64,000 nt of DNA from positions 1 to 64,000 of the forward strand of contig JAQBYD010000001.1 in the NCBI GenBank assembly GCA_027623315.1, written 5' to 3'. This DNA is from Verrucomicrobiota bacterium. GTDB lineage: Bacteria > Verrucomicrobiota > Kiritimatiellia > CAJWTS01. A program made the translations under genes and the position numbers. The notes beneath the pieces are model-generated. The model was given only the letters and a program-made list of their open reading frames with translations, made no database searches and was not told the origin of the DNA. This document shows positions 26,238 through 35,608 of the stretch, piece after piece. Position 1 is the stretch's first letter; each line of letters begins with the position of its first letter.

Positions 26238-27701
26238 TCACGGCGCTTTTTCGTTCCGTCCTTTTATCAATCGCGCGATCTGATTGCGCACGTCGATATT
26301 CGTTGCCATCAGGAGGGCCAGATAGGCAATCGACAGCGTGAGCGCCGCTGCAATCCATGGCACGGCTGTGTCGAGCGCCCGGCAGCCAAGGTACATCAGA
26401 AGGTTCAACACGCCAATGGTGACAAGCGTCCGACCCGGGATGGCCGGTGTCACGACGACCGATGACATTTGCCACAAGACGATAAACGCGACGAGCTGGC
26501 AGAGCACGGTTGCCAGCGCCGCCCCCACCGGTCCGAGTACGGGGATCAAGGCGAGGTTTGCGACGACGTTGACCAGAGTGGTCGCGACGGATGCCCACAT
26601 CTCTACCTTCTGCTTCTCGGCGGCGAAGAGCAGGTTTACAAGCGCGATGTTCACGAAACCGAGTGGGACCTGCATGCTCATGACGACCAGCACCGGGGCG
26701 GAAAAGGCGAACTCGGAGCCAAAGAGAAGCATGATGACAGAGTCCGCGTAGTACGACATCAGAATGGCGAACGGCAGGCCAAGTGCGATCATGATCACAA
26801 TGATGTTCGAGAAGAACGCCTGCAAGTTGCTGCCACGCGAGGCGAATGCGCGCGTGAGTGCCGGAAACACGACGACCCCCAAGGCGGCAGGGGCCACGTA
26901 GGCGGCTTCGGTAAGGCGCGTGGCCGCCGAGTACAGCCCAACCGCGACGTCGCCGGACATGACTTTCAGCATGAGGATGTCGATACGCACCTGGATCACT
27001 GTCAGGATCGCCGACAGGGCGAGGGGGACGGAGCGGATGAGAAGTGATTTCATTCCACTCCACGAGGCTTTGCCTCCCGGCACCAGGAACCTCCGGGCCA
27101 GGGCACGGTCCCAGGCGACGGCGACAAACGTTGCGACGAGGCTGGCCTGGATGACGCGAAGCGCGGATGCGTCGTTGACCACGACGACCATGATCAACGA
27201 GAGGTACAGAATGGAGCGGCCCACGTTGGCGCCCGCGGACCAGTCCGCACGCTCCCTTGCGCGGAGGACTGCCTGGTAGGCGACGCGGAGGGAGGTGATC
27301 AACCCGAGTGACGCCCATAGCAGCATGACCAGTGTGCCTGGCGGGTCCCGGAAGAAGATCCAGGCCGTCACCCACGCGCCGACCAGCCCGACCGTGACGA
27401 GGATCACTCGCACCAGGAGGGCATTCCTCCAAAAATCCGCGGCGTCCACGCCCTTCAGAAGCACCAACTGGCGCGTGATCACGATGGTTGTGCCAAGAAC
27501 GGCGACGACTTCGAATATTTCCGCGAAAGCAAAAGCGAATGACAGGCCTCCATACACTTCCGGCCCATAGTGGCGAGCCAGTAGTAAGGCGACCACGACG
27601 CCCACAGCGATCTGCCCCATCCGACAGACGAAGATGACACCCACTCGGATCGCCATGCGCGACGCGCTGTCGCTATGCGAGACCTCGGCGTCGCTGGTCA
27701 T
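26238..27701 (-). CDS. Polysaccharide flippase (Wzx/MATE-like, PST family)
   Basis: A 487-aa protein with 12-14 membrane helices; the N-terminal repeat unit (ALLLARHYGPEVYGGLSFAFAFAEIF) is typical of oligosaccharide flippases that move lipid-linked repeat units across the inner membrane. The ATG at 27701 overlaps the stop of the double-glycosyltransferase gene (ATGA), so the two are translationally coupled. A longer in-frame reading upstream is antisense-like and rejected. Confidence 0.92.
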   Translation of the reverse strand: MTSDAEVSHSDSASRMAIRVGVIFVCRMGQIAVGVVVALLLARHYGPEVYGGLSFAFAFAEIFEVVAVLGTTIVITRQLVLLKGVDAADFWRNALLVRVILVTVGLVGAWVTAWIFFRDPPGTLVMLLWASLGLITSLRVAYQAVLRARERADWSAGANVGRSILYLSLIMVVVVNDASALRVIQASLVATFVAVAWDRALARRFLVPGGKASWSGMKSLLIRSVPLALSAILTVIQVRIDILMLKVMSGDVAVGLYSAATRLTEAAYVAPAALGVVVFPALTRAFASRGSNLQAFFSNIIVIMIALGLPFAILMSYYADSVIMLLFGSEFAFSAPVLVVMSMQVPLGFVNIALVNLLFAAEKQKVEMWASVATTLVNVVANLALIPVLGPVGAALATVLCQLVAFIVLWQMSSVVVTPAIPGRTLVTIGVLNLLMYLGCRALDTAVPWIAAALTLSIAYLALLMATNIDVRNQIARLIKGRNEKAP

Positions 27702-29884
27702 TGGGCCCGTCCTATCACGGTCTGTACAAACGTCTCCGCGCAGTGACCGAGGGAGTACTCCTCGCTGACCGTCCTCCGGCCGACGCGCCCGAACGCGTCC
27801 CGGCGTTTCGGCGATTGCAGAAGGTCCAGCAGGCGCGAGACCCACTCCTCGTGCGATGTGGCAAGGTATCCGTTCTTCCCGTCCTGTATGATCTGGGAGT
27901 TCACGCCGACCGGAGATCCAACGACGGGAAGCCCGAGCGCCATGTATTGCAGGAGCTTGAAGCCGCACTTTCCCCGCGTCCACTCGTTATTCGGCAGTGG
28001 CATGACGCCGACATCGGCCCCGAGAAGGTCGTCGACCTCCCTGGTGATTGACCAGCGAACGCATTCAATACGCAGTGGAGTGTGGGCCTCCGTGTCCACG
28101 CCTGTGAATGCATCGCACACGATGCGCAGGACGACTGCGCGTGGATGCAGCGACTGCGCTGCCTCGCGTATGGCGTCGATGCGCTCGAGCAGGAAAGGCA
28201 ACGTGCTCGATTGCCCGCTCCACAGAATACAGAGCTCGTCGCGACCATGCACCGGGGGATGAGCGCGAATCACGCCGTAGCGACGGCAGTCGATCACCGT
28301 CGGCAGGACACTGACAGAGCGTGCGTGCGCGCGTGCGTCCTCCGCGAGGCGCGCGTTGCCGGCCAGGACGAGGCTGGACAGTTCCATTAACTGTCGCGGC
28401 TCGCCGTCGTCCTGTCGGGATGAGAACGGCGCGGGGAACGAAACCGGTGTCGCGCCCAGCACCGAGTCGTCGACGTCGAGAATGAAGGAGCGATGCATCG
28501 CGCGCAGGGCGCGCATCGGGCCTTTCCAGCGACATAGCGTCAAGCCCTTCTGGATCATCAGCGCGTCGAACGCCGAGTGCTTTCGAAGCTGCCATCGCCG
28601 CCGCGCCGCGTGCAGAAGGAGTCCGCCCGCGCGCCGATAGCGACCACCGCGCGGACGCGGCAGGGCAAAGTGACGCACCGTGAGACCGTGTTCCTGCAGT
28701 GCCGGAATAAACTGAAGAAATCGGAAACGCGTGCTGGGTGTCGTGGCGTCGGAGATGGTGTACATGACGACGCGTTTGGGCTCCGCGGCTCGCGGGTGCG
28801 CGCGCTTCCGATCGAGAAGCGTTGAAAAGAGCCGTTCATAGCATTCAAGCGTACGCCCGGGCGCGTGGCGCTCCCGGGCGACAGCGCGTGCGGCTTGCGC
28901 GGTGACGCGGCCCGGTTCCGGATCCTGCAAAGCATCACTTATTGCACTTGCCAGCGCGGCCACGTTGCCCGGCTGAACCAGCGTGCCCAGGTCGCCACCG
29001 TCGAGGAGTTCCGTGATGCCGCCGCAGGCGAACGCGACGACCGGCAGGTCGGAGAGCATGGCCTCGATCACCGCGTTCGACGAAGATTCCATGTCCGAGG
29101 CGTGCACGTACAGATCGGCGTGACGCATGATGGCGGGAACGTCGCTGCGCCCCTCCAGGAACTCCACGCTGCCGGCGACTCCGAGCTCTTCGGCCAGCGC
29201 ACGCGCGGCCGGCAGCGTGTCGCCGGCGCCCACAAGCCAAAGCCGCGCGTCCGGGTGCTCGTGTTTGAGAATCGCAAAGGCCCGCAATAGCGATTCGTGG
29301 CCTTTACCGCGCCAGAAGTTCGCGACATTCAAGATGCACGGTCCCTGCCCGGTGGGGACGGGCGTGTCCAATTCCACGGATGCAGACACCGGTGCAGCAT
29401 TTGGGAAGACGTAGATGGATCCGCGGTCGATACATCGCTCGGTCGCGTGGCAGTAATCCGCCGCGGCTAGCGAGTTGGCCACGACGGCATCAACCAGCAG
29501 ATTGCCGAGGTCCTGGTAGATCCGATGGCGGCGGGTCCGCCAGGTGGCGAGCTGGCGGCGCGCGGAGACGATCGCTGGAACCTTGCAGAAGCGGGCCGCC
29601 AGATTTGCAAGCAGATCGAAGCCGAAGAGCACGCTATAGACGACGTCGGGCTTGAAGGATCGAATCTCACGCATCATCGCCAGGAAGAAACGAACACCGT
29701 GCGCGTGGGGAAGGTCGAGCAACTTCGCCTCGACGTCGAGAGGGGGGTCCAGGGGGCGTCGCGGTGGCCGTACGGACAGGATGCGCACGGGATGCCCGCG
29801 CCCCGCCAACAGGCCTGCGAGGCGAACGAACTGCAGTTCCGCTCCGCCGACGCTCAACTCCGGTATGACCATCAGGATTCTCAT
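27698..29884 (-). CDS. Tandem glycosyltransferase: two GT4-type GT-B domains in one chain
   Basis: A 728-aa protein. Residues 1-about 360 are a complete GT4 enzyme (MRILMVIPELSVGGAELQFVRLA, ILNVANFWRGKGHESLLRAF, and the donor-binding EAMLSDLPVVAFACGGITEL). Residues about 370-728 form a second GT-B enzyme (TPSTRFRFLQFIPALQEHGL, then KLLQYMALGLPVVGSPVG). Each half has its own donor-site motif, so one polypeptide may add two sugars in succession. The start at 29884 is where the GT4 fold begins; a longer reading lacks homology. Coupled to the flippase gene by ATGA. Confidence 0.9.
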   Translation of the reverse strand: MRILMVIPELSVGGAELQFVRLAGLLAGRGHPVRILSVRPPRRPLDPPLDVEAKLLDLPHAHGVRFFLAMMREIRSFKPDVVYSVLFGFDLLANLAARFCKVPAIVSARRQLATWRTRRHRIYQDLGNLLVDAVVANSLAAADYCHATERCIDRGSIYVFPNAAPVSASVELDTPVPTGQGPCILNVANFWRGKGHESLLRAFAILKHEHPDARLWLVGAGDTLPAARALAEELGVAGSVEFLEGRSDVPAIMRHADLYVHASDMESSSNAVIEAMLSDLPVVAFACGGITELLDGGDLGTLVQPGNVAALASAISDALQDPEPGRVTAQAARAVARERHAPGRTLECYERLFSTLLDRKRAHPRAAEPKRVVMYTISDATTPSTRFRFLQFIPALQEHGLTVRHFALPRPRGGRYRRAGGLLLHAARRRWQLRKHSAFDALMIQKGLTLCRWKGPMRALRAMHRSFILDVDDSVLGATPVSFPAPFSSRQDDGEPRQLMELSSLVLAGNARLAEDARAHARSVSVLPTVIDCRRYGVIRAHPPVHGRDELCILWSGQSSTLPFLLERIDAIREAAQSLHPRAVVLRIVCDAFTGVDTEAHTPLRIECVRWSITREVDDLLGADVGVMPLPNNEWTRGKCGFKLLQYMALGLPVVGSPVGVNSQIIQDGKNGYLATSHEEWVSRLLDLLQSPKRRDAFGRVGRRTVSEEYSLGHCAETFVQTVIGRAQ

Positions 29885-29960
29885 GCGTATCAGAAGTGAC
29901 GACGCTACTCTCCCGCGCAGCGAAGTACCGGGGACCATATCCCGACTTCTGTTCGAAGTC

Positions 29961-30002
29961 ATGGACAAGATTGTGCTGTGCAAGGACATACGAAGGCGGT
30001 GA
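29961..30002 (+). other. Mini-ORF MDKIVLCKDIRRR, first of a repeated pair
   Basis: A 13-codon ORF in the divergent region upstream of the GT-C gene. A closely similar one (MNKILLCKDAR, 32011-32046) precedes the DUF4330 gene 2 kb away. DNA identity is 17 of 21 over aagatt...ctgtgcaagga. Neither has a convincing Shine-Dalgarno, so the conserved unit might be a DNA or RNA element rather than a translated leader peptide. Confidence 0.4.
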
Positions 30003-30065
30003 GACTAATCTGCTTATGGCCAATGTTCGGCATACTACAGACCCAAATCAATCGAGGGTAATCGC

Positions 30066-31922
30066 TTGACCGTGCCGCGGAACGTGGCTCGAATGATGTT
30101 GCAGTGCATGTACGCTGTGGCCTTTCTGGCGTCGCCCTACTGGATGGTTCCAGGTACCGCCGCATCGAAATGTGCCGCACTCCTGGCAACCGTTGTCGGG
30201 ATGATGTTCTGGGCGCATTTCGCCGCACGACCGCTCGATCTGCAGGGGCAATCCCGTCGCTCGGTGTGCGCATTCCTGCTCGTCGCCGTCGGGCTCATGC
30301 TCTGCCTTTCCACCCCGTCCATGCGGCTACCCGTGGCGTACAATGGCGATGAAGCGATGCATGCCTGGCGTACGGCACGGCTCTATTTTGGTCTCACGGG
30401 CGGGGACTCTGGGATCCTGACGCCACCGTCGCAGCGGTGGGCATGTCGCATTGTGCTGTACGCGCTCTTTGGGATTTGTGTGCTGCGGCTAAGGACCCTA
30501 TCGAGATGGATCACGGCTGTGGGCTGCGACCATCCCTTTGTATTCGCGAGTATCCTCATCCTTATCACGAGCGCGATCGGATTCGCGTTTACGCTGCGCG
30601 CTTCCGAGCCCTCCGTAATCTTGCGTTATCCGTTCGTGAACAAGTGGATGGCTGTCGCACCGATCCTGGTCTTGCTCCCCGAGCGCCCCCCGGAATGGAT
30701 GTATCGTATTCTTCCCTTCACTTCCGCAGTGCTGATTGCAACGTGCGGGGCGCTCAGCATCCGCGGTCAGTCAACGCTTCCCCGGTTGCTTGCGATTGTT
30801 CTGATTCTCTCCACACCCCTCGTACGTTATTACGGCAGCGTCCTTAACCTGGAGATGCCCGCCGTGCTCGCGATGATGCTTGTTTGCCTGAACGCGAACG
30901 CAATGCTGGGGAAGGCCCCCGGCAGATCCCTCGGTTGGACATGCCTGCTCATCGCGGGATTCATCAAGGAGACGACTCTGCCTTTCCTCTGTTCTTTTGT
31001 CTTTGTCGACGCGATCGCAACCGGGATTCGGTTCGTTGGCCGACACGACAGGCGCGCCCTCCTGTGCTGGTGGCGGCATGTGCTGTCGATCGGCACCTTG
31101 ACGCTTTTTCCGATGATGACATACCTGGCATACCGGCAGTTCGAATCGGGCGCCCGGCCGGTGATGTTCACACCCGGCAATCTCATCGATGCGGAGAGTT
31201 ACCGTATTACGATAGACGCCATCGGCACGCAGCTCGCGGGGCTGCTCGTGCCCGCGATCTTCGGCTTCGTTGTGTTGCTGCGCAACAGGAAGTTCGCCTG
31301 GCTGCTCTTTCTGATCGTGGCGGCGTTCTCGTCGATGCTGTTGCACATTATCGACTCCCCGCTCTACACGGGCTACTCGCGCTTCAACCTGTTTGTCCTG
31401 CCGACGGTTCTGTGCCTTGCGCTTATCGGGCTGTCCGCCTGCGCACGGCGGCGTGCGCTGGTGGTTGCGCTCGGACTGTTCTCTGTGGGCCTCAATTTTC
31501 TCGCATCACCGATAGACTCTGCCGGGGCGCGTAAGCCGGGGTGGGGGACATACCGATACGATTGCTCCGAGGAGCAATTCCCTTTCAAGGAGGCGATGAC
31601 GTGGATCAATACTGACGCGCCGGGTGCGGCATCGTTTTTCGTGGCGGGTATGGAGAACGAGTATCCCTTCGAACTTTACCTTGAGACGCCGAGCCCACGC
31701 TTCGTGCTACAGGCGCGCGGTGTGGCGGGCTCATCGGCGTGGATGGCGGCGACCTTCAGGCAGGCAAAGGCGGAAGAGTGTGAATGGATCCTCGTCGTAC
31801 GCCGTGCGGCCCTTGGATCGCCTGAACCCGGGAGTCCTGACGACTATGTGCATGCCGCTACGTTTACCAATTCCCGATCCGACAGCATTGATCTCTATCG
31901 TACGATCTCGCGAGACGGGTAA
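30066..31922 (+). CDS. Membrane GT-C-type glycosyltransferase (GT39-like)
   Basis: A 618-aa protein with about 11-13 membrane helices and a soluble C-terminal domain. The first extracytoplasmic loop has YNGDEAMHAWRTARL with the DE pair (95-96) typical of GT39/ArnT-like polyprenyl-phosphate-sugar-dependent enzymes. It probably transfers a sugar from a lipid donor on the periplasmic side. The TTG at 30066 has GAGGG seven nt upstream; the first in-frame ATG is at 30093. Acceptor unknown. Confidence 0.8.
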   Translation: MTVPRNVARMMLQCMYAVAFLASPYWMVPGTAASKCAALLATVVGMMFWAHFAARPLDLQGQSRRSVCAFLLVAVGLMLCLSTPSMRLPVAYNGDEAMHAWRTARLYFGLTGGDSGILTPPSQRWACRIVLYALFGICVLRLRTLSRWITAVGCDHPFVFASILILITSAIGFAFTLRASEPSVILRYPFVNKWMAVAPILVLLPERPPEWMYRILPFTSAVLIATCGALSIRGQSTLPRLLAIVLILSTPLVRYYGSVLNLEMPAVLAMMLVCLNANAMLGKAPGRSLGWTCLLIAGFIKETTLPFLCSFVFVDAIATGIRFVGRHDRRALLCWWRHVLSIGTLTLFPMMTYLAYRQFESGARPVMFTPGNLIDAESYRITIDAIGTQLAGLLVPAIFGFVVLLRNRKFAWLLFLIVAAFSSMLLHIIDSPLYTGYSRFNLFVLPTVLCLALIGLSACARRRALVVALGLFSVGLNFLASPIDSAGARKPGWGTYRYDCSEEQFPFKEAMTWINTDAPGAASFFVAGMENEYPFELYLETPSPRFVLQARGVAGSSAWMAATFRQAKAEECEWILVVRRAALGSPEPGSPDDYVHAATFTNSRSDSIDLYRTISRDG

Positions 31923-32010
31923 TTCCCGACTGCGTATCGTGTGCGGTTTCGACGCCCGCCGATGAGGCGCGCGTCGATGATTGCCTCACGGTAACAGCCC
32001 GCTCGAAGGC

Positions 32011-32046
32011 ATGAATAAGATTCTTCTGTGCAAGGATGCGAGATAG
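32011..32046 (+). other. Mini-ORF MNKILLCKDAR, second of a repeated pair
   Basis: An 11-codon ORF ending TAG, 22 nt upstream of the DUF4330 start. It is similar to the mini-ORF at 29961-30002 in peptide (pattern M-x-K-I-x-L-C-K-D-x-R) and DNA; the flanking tcgaaGG/Tc before the ATG is also shared. It could be a leader peptide, a gene-duplication scar or a nucleic-acid signal. Confidence 0.4.
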
Positions 32047-32067
32047 TGCTCAGATTGTCGCTTGATC

Positions 32068-32526
32068 ATGAAGCTGATCGACGAACAAGGACGAGTTTTC
32101 GGGCGGATCAACGTAGTCGATCTTGTGGCCCTGATCCTCATCCTGATCGTGGCCGTGGTAGCGATTGGATCGAGGGTTCGCGCGGGGGGCTTGATCCAGA
32201 ATGTTCAGTTCGTGCAGCGTGATCAGCCCGCGCATGTTCGGCTGGTGCTGGAGCGCGAACTTTCTTTCCTGGCGGACGTCGTTCGGCCGGGGGACGAGGT
32301 GGGGGACGCGCGGGGTGTTACGGCGCGCGTGCTCGGCATCGAGCGTGACGTCGAGGATCCCAGACATGTATGCGTGATCCTGTGGCTCAGGGCGCGTAGT
32401 ACGACTGAAGGCGTGAGGATGTTCGGCAAATTCCTCCTGCGGCCCGGGTCGCCAATGCGCGTCGAACCGGCGCAATACCAGCTCCGTGGGTACGTCCAGA
32501 CGGTGGAGGACGCGCCCGGGGAGTGA
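32068..32526 (+). CDS. DUF4330-family membrane-anchored protein
   Basis: A 152-aa protein starting MKLIDEQGRVFGRINVVDL, followed by one membrane helix (about 19-37) and a soluble beta-rich domain; this opening is characteristic of DUF4330. The family has no known function but occurs in polysaccharide-export gene clusters. The ATG at 32068 is the homologous start (an upstream TTG at 32062 is in frame). Its stop overlaps the start of the ligase gene (GTGA/TGATG). Confidence 0.8.
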   Translation: MKLIDEQGRVFGRINVVDLVALILILIVAVVAIGSRVRAGGLIQNVQFVQRDQPAHVRLVLERELSFLADVVRPGDEVGDARGVTARVLGIERDVEDPRHVCVILWLRARSTTEGVRMFGKFLLRPGSPMRVEPAQYQLRGYVQTVEDAPGE

Positions 32527-33812
32527 TGGACGCTTTCGCCGGAAGCAAGATCTGCCGGGCGTTGCACCTGGGGTTGGCACCGTGCGCGCGACGGCCGGGT
32601 TCACGTACGCTGGCCCTGGCCGCGTGTGCGGCTCTGCCCGTCTTGTGCGGCCTGTACCCGAAATGGGTATTCGTCGGGGGTCGGGAAAGCCTGTTCCTGC
32701 GCCCGGAGGATCTCGTTGTGCTGTTCCTTGGGCTGTTCGCGTTGGGACAAGGCCGGTTGCGACCCACGCCGATCGATTCTCGCGTGCTCTGCTTTTTTCT
32801 GGTTTGCGGGCTGTCGATCATCGTGGGCGTATCGCGAGGCACGCTGCCGCGTCCGGTGTTCAGTCTGCTGTACCTGTTCAGGCTGCTCGAATACGTGGTC
32901 GTCGGATACGTTACGCTCAACATCATCAGGAGTGATCGGGACGCCGCCGCCCTCGTGCGCAGCATGGTCTACGCGACGGCCGCGACGGCTGTCTTCGGAA
33001 TCGTCGAACGCATCGTCCCGTATACGCACGACGCCCTTGGCGATGCCTTCTACTACCGCATCTACGAGCGGGGGTTGTACAGCCGCGACGCCAATCACGT
33101 GGCGGCTTTGCTCGTTTTCGGCGCATCGATCACGTTCGGAATGGCGATGTTGATTCGGGAGCCCTGGCCGTGCGTCGGCCTGTATGCGGTTACGGGCGTC
33201 GCGCTGGTGGCGATCGTGCTGACCTACTCAAGGGGCGCTTACCTGGCCACGGCGGCGGCCGGGGTATTGCTGATTGCGCTGTCCCCGTCGCGGTGGCGAA
33301 CGCTCGTGATCCTGGTCGCGCTTGGGCTGGTTGTGCTGGCGCTCGCGCCGGATGACGTCAGCCGACGATTGGCAAGCATCGGTTCGGCATGGCTCGGAGA
33401 GGATGTGTCGATGAGCGGTCGCATGACACACTACCAATTGGCGTTGCAGATCTTCGCGGATTACCCGCTTCTGGGGGCCGGGCTGGCGTCGCAGCCGCGT
33501 GTTTTCTACGAGAATTTCTACATGTTACTGCTTGCGGATACCGGCATCCTCGGGTTCAGCGCATTCACCCTCCTCGTGGCCGGGCTGGTTTGGGCCGCGA
33601 TCGATCTCTATCGGAGTGCATCGCCGCCATGGATTCGGGGTTTCGCGGCAGGATACCTGGCCGGGCTTCTCGGACTGCTTGTCGATGGCTGCGCGATCGT
33701 TGTCTTCCTGCTTTCGCGCGTAGCGACTCCGTTTTGGTACCTGAGCGGGATCTTGTTATGGCTGCACCATGCGCATCGAGGCGATCGCGGCGTCAGCCCG
33801 CGCGACGCGTGA
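32526..33812 (+). CDS. O-antigen ligase / Wzy-type polymerase
   Basis: A 428-aa polytopic protein with about 11-12 membrane helices. The Wzy_C signature is seen as VLTYSRGAYLATAAAG in a central helix, with an extracytoplasmic loop containing MTHYQLALQIFADYPLLGAG near it. Such proteins ligate or polymerise lipid-linked glycans in the periplasm. The start is ATG 32526 (or GTG 32523), within the stop of the DUF4330 gene. It converges with the GT2 gene, overlapping it by 20 nt. Confidence 0.87.
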   Translation: MDAFAGSKICRALHLGLAPCARRPGSRTLALAACAALPVLCGLYPKWVFVGGRESLFLRPEDLVVLFLGLFALGQGRLRPTPIDSRVLCFFLVCGLSIIVGVSRGTLPRPVFSLLYLFRLLEYVVVGYVTLNIIRSDRDAAALVRSMVYATAATAVFGIVERIVPYTHDALGDAFYYRIYERGLYSRDANHVAALLVFGASITFGMAMLIREPWPCVGLYAVTGVALVAIVLTYSRGAYLATAAAGVLLIALSPSRWRTLVILVALGLVVLALAPDDVSRRLASIGSAWLGEDVSMSGRMTHYQLALQIFADYPLLGAGLASQPRVFYENFYMLLLADTGILGFSAFTLLVAGLVWAAIDLYRSASPPWIRGFAAGYLAGLLGLLVDGCAIVVFLLSRVATPFWYLSGILLWLHHAHRGDRGVSPRDA

Positions 33813-34641
33813 ACTCGATCGCGTAACCCGTCGCATACGCGAGTTCCCCGATCGCGCGAAGCATATGACCACGGAGCACCCGCCCCAACCAACGCAGCGG
33901 AAAGCGAAACGCGCGCATGCGTAGCGATGTGTTCTCTGTCCCACCGCGGCAGTCGACCGATTCGGGTGTTTCGACGACAAGGTGCGGATAGTGGCGCTGC
34001 AGAAACGCGGAGGAGCCCCCGTTGCGGTAAAACATTTTCATCACCGCGACAAAGGTCGTCGGCAACGGGTGGTAGGCCAACGTGTCGGGGGCCAGAACAA
34101 CCCGTCGTCCGTGCTCGCGGACGCGGCGCCGCAGATCGGGGTCGAGCCCGCGCGGGGCGATCTCGAGTTCGCCGCCAATCTTGTGGAAGAGCTTGGCGGA
34201 TATGGCGCAGCATCCGTGGCAAGGCATGTCGCTATCGGTGAGCCGCTTCACGATGGGCATCGAGAATCGCGGCATTTCGTGTGCCAGGCGTCGTTGCAGC
34301 CATGATCCGTCAGTGGGCGGGACGATGGATGCCCCGGCAAGTCCAACGTCGGGGTGCTCGCGAAGGACGGTGACGAGATTCTGGATCACATCCGGCGAAC
34401 CGGGGCGGATATCATCATCGATCACGAGCAGGAATTCCCCGTCGGCTTCAGCGGCTGCCTGGTTAATCGCCTTGCCCTGCGGGCGAATGCCCGACACGAT
34501 GATGATCTCGAGATCCTGGAAAGATTGTTGGTTGAGATCATCCAGCAGCAGGCGCACATTGCCGCCGCGGTCGCCGTCGAGAGAGGGGATTATGACTGAG
34601 ACAACCGGGGTCTCCGACTGCGCTCTTTTCGATATGGTCAC
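33793..34641 (-). CDS. Glycosyltransferase family 2
   Basis: A 282-aa GT-A enzyme: VSVIIPSLDGDRGG opens the fold, LLVIDDDIRPGSPD is the DxD metal motif, and SDMPCHGCCAISAKLF plus GLDPDLRRRVREHG form the acceptor side. The start is a GTG at 34641 whose bases overlap the TGA of the GT9 gene (GTGA), so it is translationally coupled to it. The donor sugar is not determinable. Confidence 0.88.
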   Translation of the reverse strand: MTISKRAQSETPVVSVIIPSLDGDRGGNVRLLLDDLNQQSFQDLEIIIVSGIRPQGKAINQAAAEADGEFLLVIDDDIRPGSPDVIQNLVTVLREHPDVGLAGASIVPPTDGSWLQRRLAHEMPRFSMPIVKRLTDSDMPCHGCCAISAKLFHKIGGELEIAPRGLDPDLRRRVREHGRRVVLAPDTLAYHPLPTTFVAVMKMFYRNGGSSAFLQRHYPHLVVETPESVDCRGGTENTSLRMRAFRFPLRWLGRVLRGHMLRAIGELAYATGYAIEFTRRAG

Positions 34642-35600
34642 GCGGTTGTTGCCTTAAGAAGACCGGCCGCCTCGATCTGTTCGAATACGGTCTCGGGCGT
34701 AATCGTCGTCATGCACGGGTAATCCTGCGGGGAGTTTCCGTCGATGCCCAGGGCACACTTGCCGGGCTCACGCATCCGCCGATCGGTCCAGCAGCCCTGG
34801 CACGGTTCCGGGGACAGCACGGCCACGAGCCCCTCGCGCGGTCCGAATGCGGCTACCGGTTTTACGGGGCCGTAGAGTCCCACGGCGGGTGTGCCGACGG
34901 CGAGCGCCAGGTGAACCAGGCCGGAGTCGGGTCCGATGTATAGGTCACACCCGTGCAGTGCCAGCGCGGACTCCATCAGGGTTAGCTTGTCGCGCATATC
35001 TTCGCCGATGCCCACGGGGTCACAATCCTTGCCCAACTCAATGAACGCGGCCCGCGGATAGGCCGTTCGCAATCGGGTGAGGAGATCGCGCATGTGTTCG
35101 GTCGGCCACTGCTTGCACACCCAACCGGCGCCAATCGAGTAGGCGAACCGGGGTTGCCCCGACGGGATCGACGGGTCCATCGCGGGTATGCGCAAACGTG
35201 GCTCGAGATGCGTAAAAGGGACGCCATGCCTGAGACAGAGCGACTCGGTTCGGCTCCCTGCGCCCGGATGATCTTCACTTAAGAAGATATAGCGATCACA
35301 GTCAAACTCAGTTCGGTCGGTCTCGATCGTCACATGCGACTGATCTGCCAGCAGTTCGGGATGGTTAACGCCAACCGAGATCCGGGCTGAAGGAAACTGC
35401 CGGTGCAGCAGTTCGTAGAACGGTATGGCTAGAATTTCGTCGCCGATGCGCCAGCGGTTCTCAATGTGGATGTGAACGGGACGTTGGGCGAGGCGTTTCG
35501 CGCCGTACCGGAGATCGCGAAGCAGTCGGCGGCTGGCGCGACGAATCCGTGCTGAGACGCGCCGGGATTGGTCGTGCTCGCCCGCAGGCTTGGTATTCAT
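34638..35600 (-). CDS. Glycosyltransferase family 9 (heptosyltransferase-like)
   Basis: A 320-aa protein with the GT9 fold: RWRIGDEILAIPFYELL at the N-terminus, FAYSIGAGWVCKQWPTEH around the donor-binding region, DLYIGPDSGLVHLALAVGTPAVGLYGPV as the diagnostic C-terminal motif, and a Cys-rich loop (CQGCWTDRRMREPGKCALG). Heptosyltransferases build the lipopolysaccharide inner core; here it may act on a capsule or core sugar. It shares an overlapping stop with the downstream GT2. Confidence 0.9.
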   Translation of the reverse strand: MNTKPAGEHDQSRRVSARIRRASRRLLRDLRYGAKRLAQRPVHIHIENRWRIGDEILAIPFYELLHRQFPSARISVGVNHPELLADQSHVTIETDRTEFDCDRYIFLSEDHPGAGSRTESLCLRHGVPFTHLEPRLRIPAMDPSIPSGQPRFAYSIGAGWVCKQWPTEHMRDLLTRLRTAYPRAAFIELGKDCDPVGIGEDMRDKLTLMESALALHGCDLYIGPDSGLVHLALAVGTPAVGLYGPVKPVAAFGPREGLVAVLSPEPCQGCWTDRRMREPGKCALGIDGNSPQDYPCMTTITPETVFEQIEAAGLLKATTA

Positions 35601-35608
35601 GCTTCCGC

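Noticed and set aside
25942-27432. Minus-strand frame of 496 codons
   Set aside because: Runs out of frame through the flippase gene and into the 3' end of the GT2 gene; Arg/His/Gly-rich and without membrane helices.
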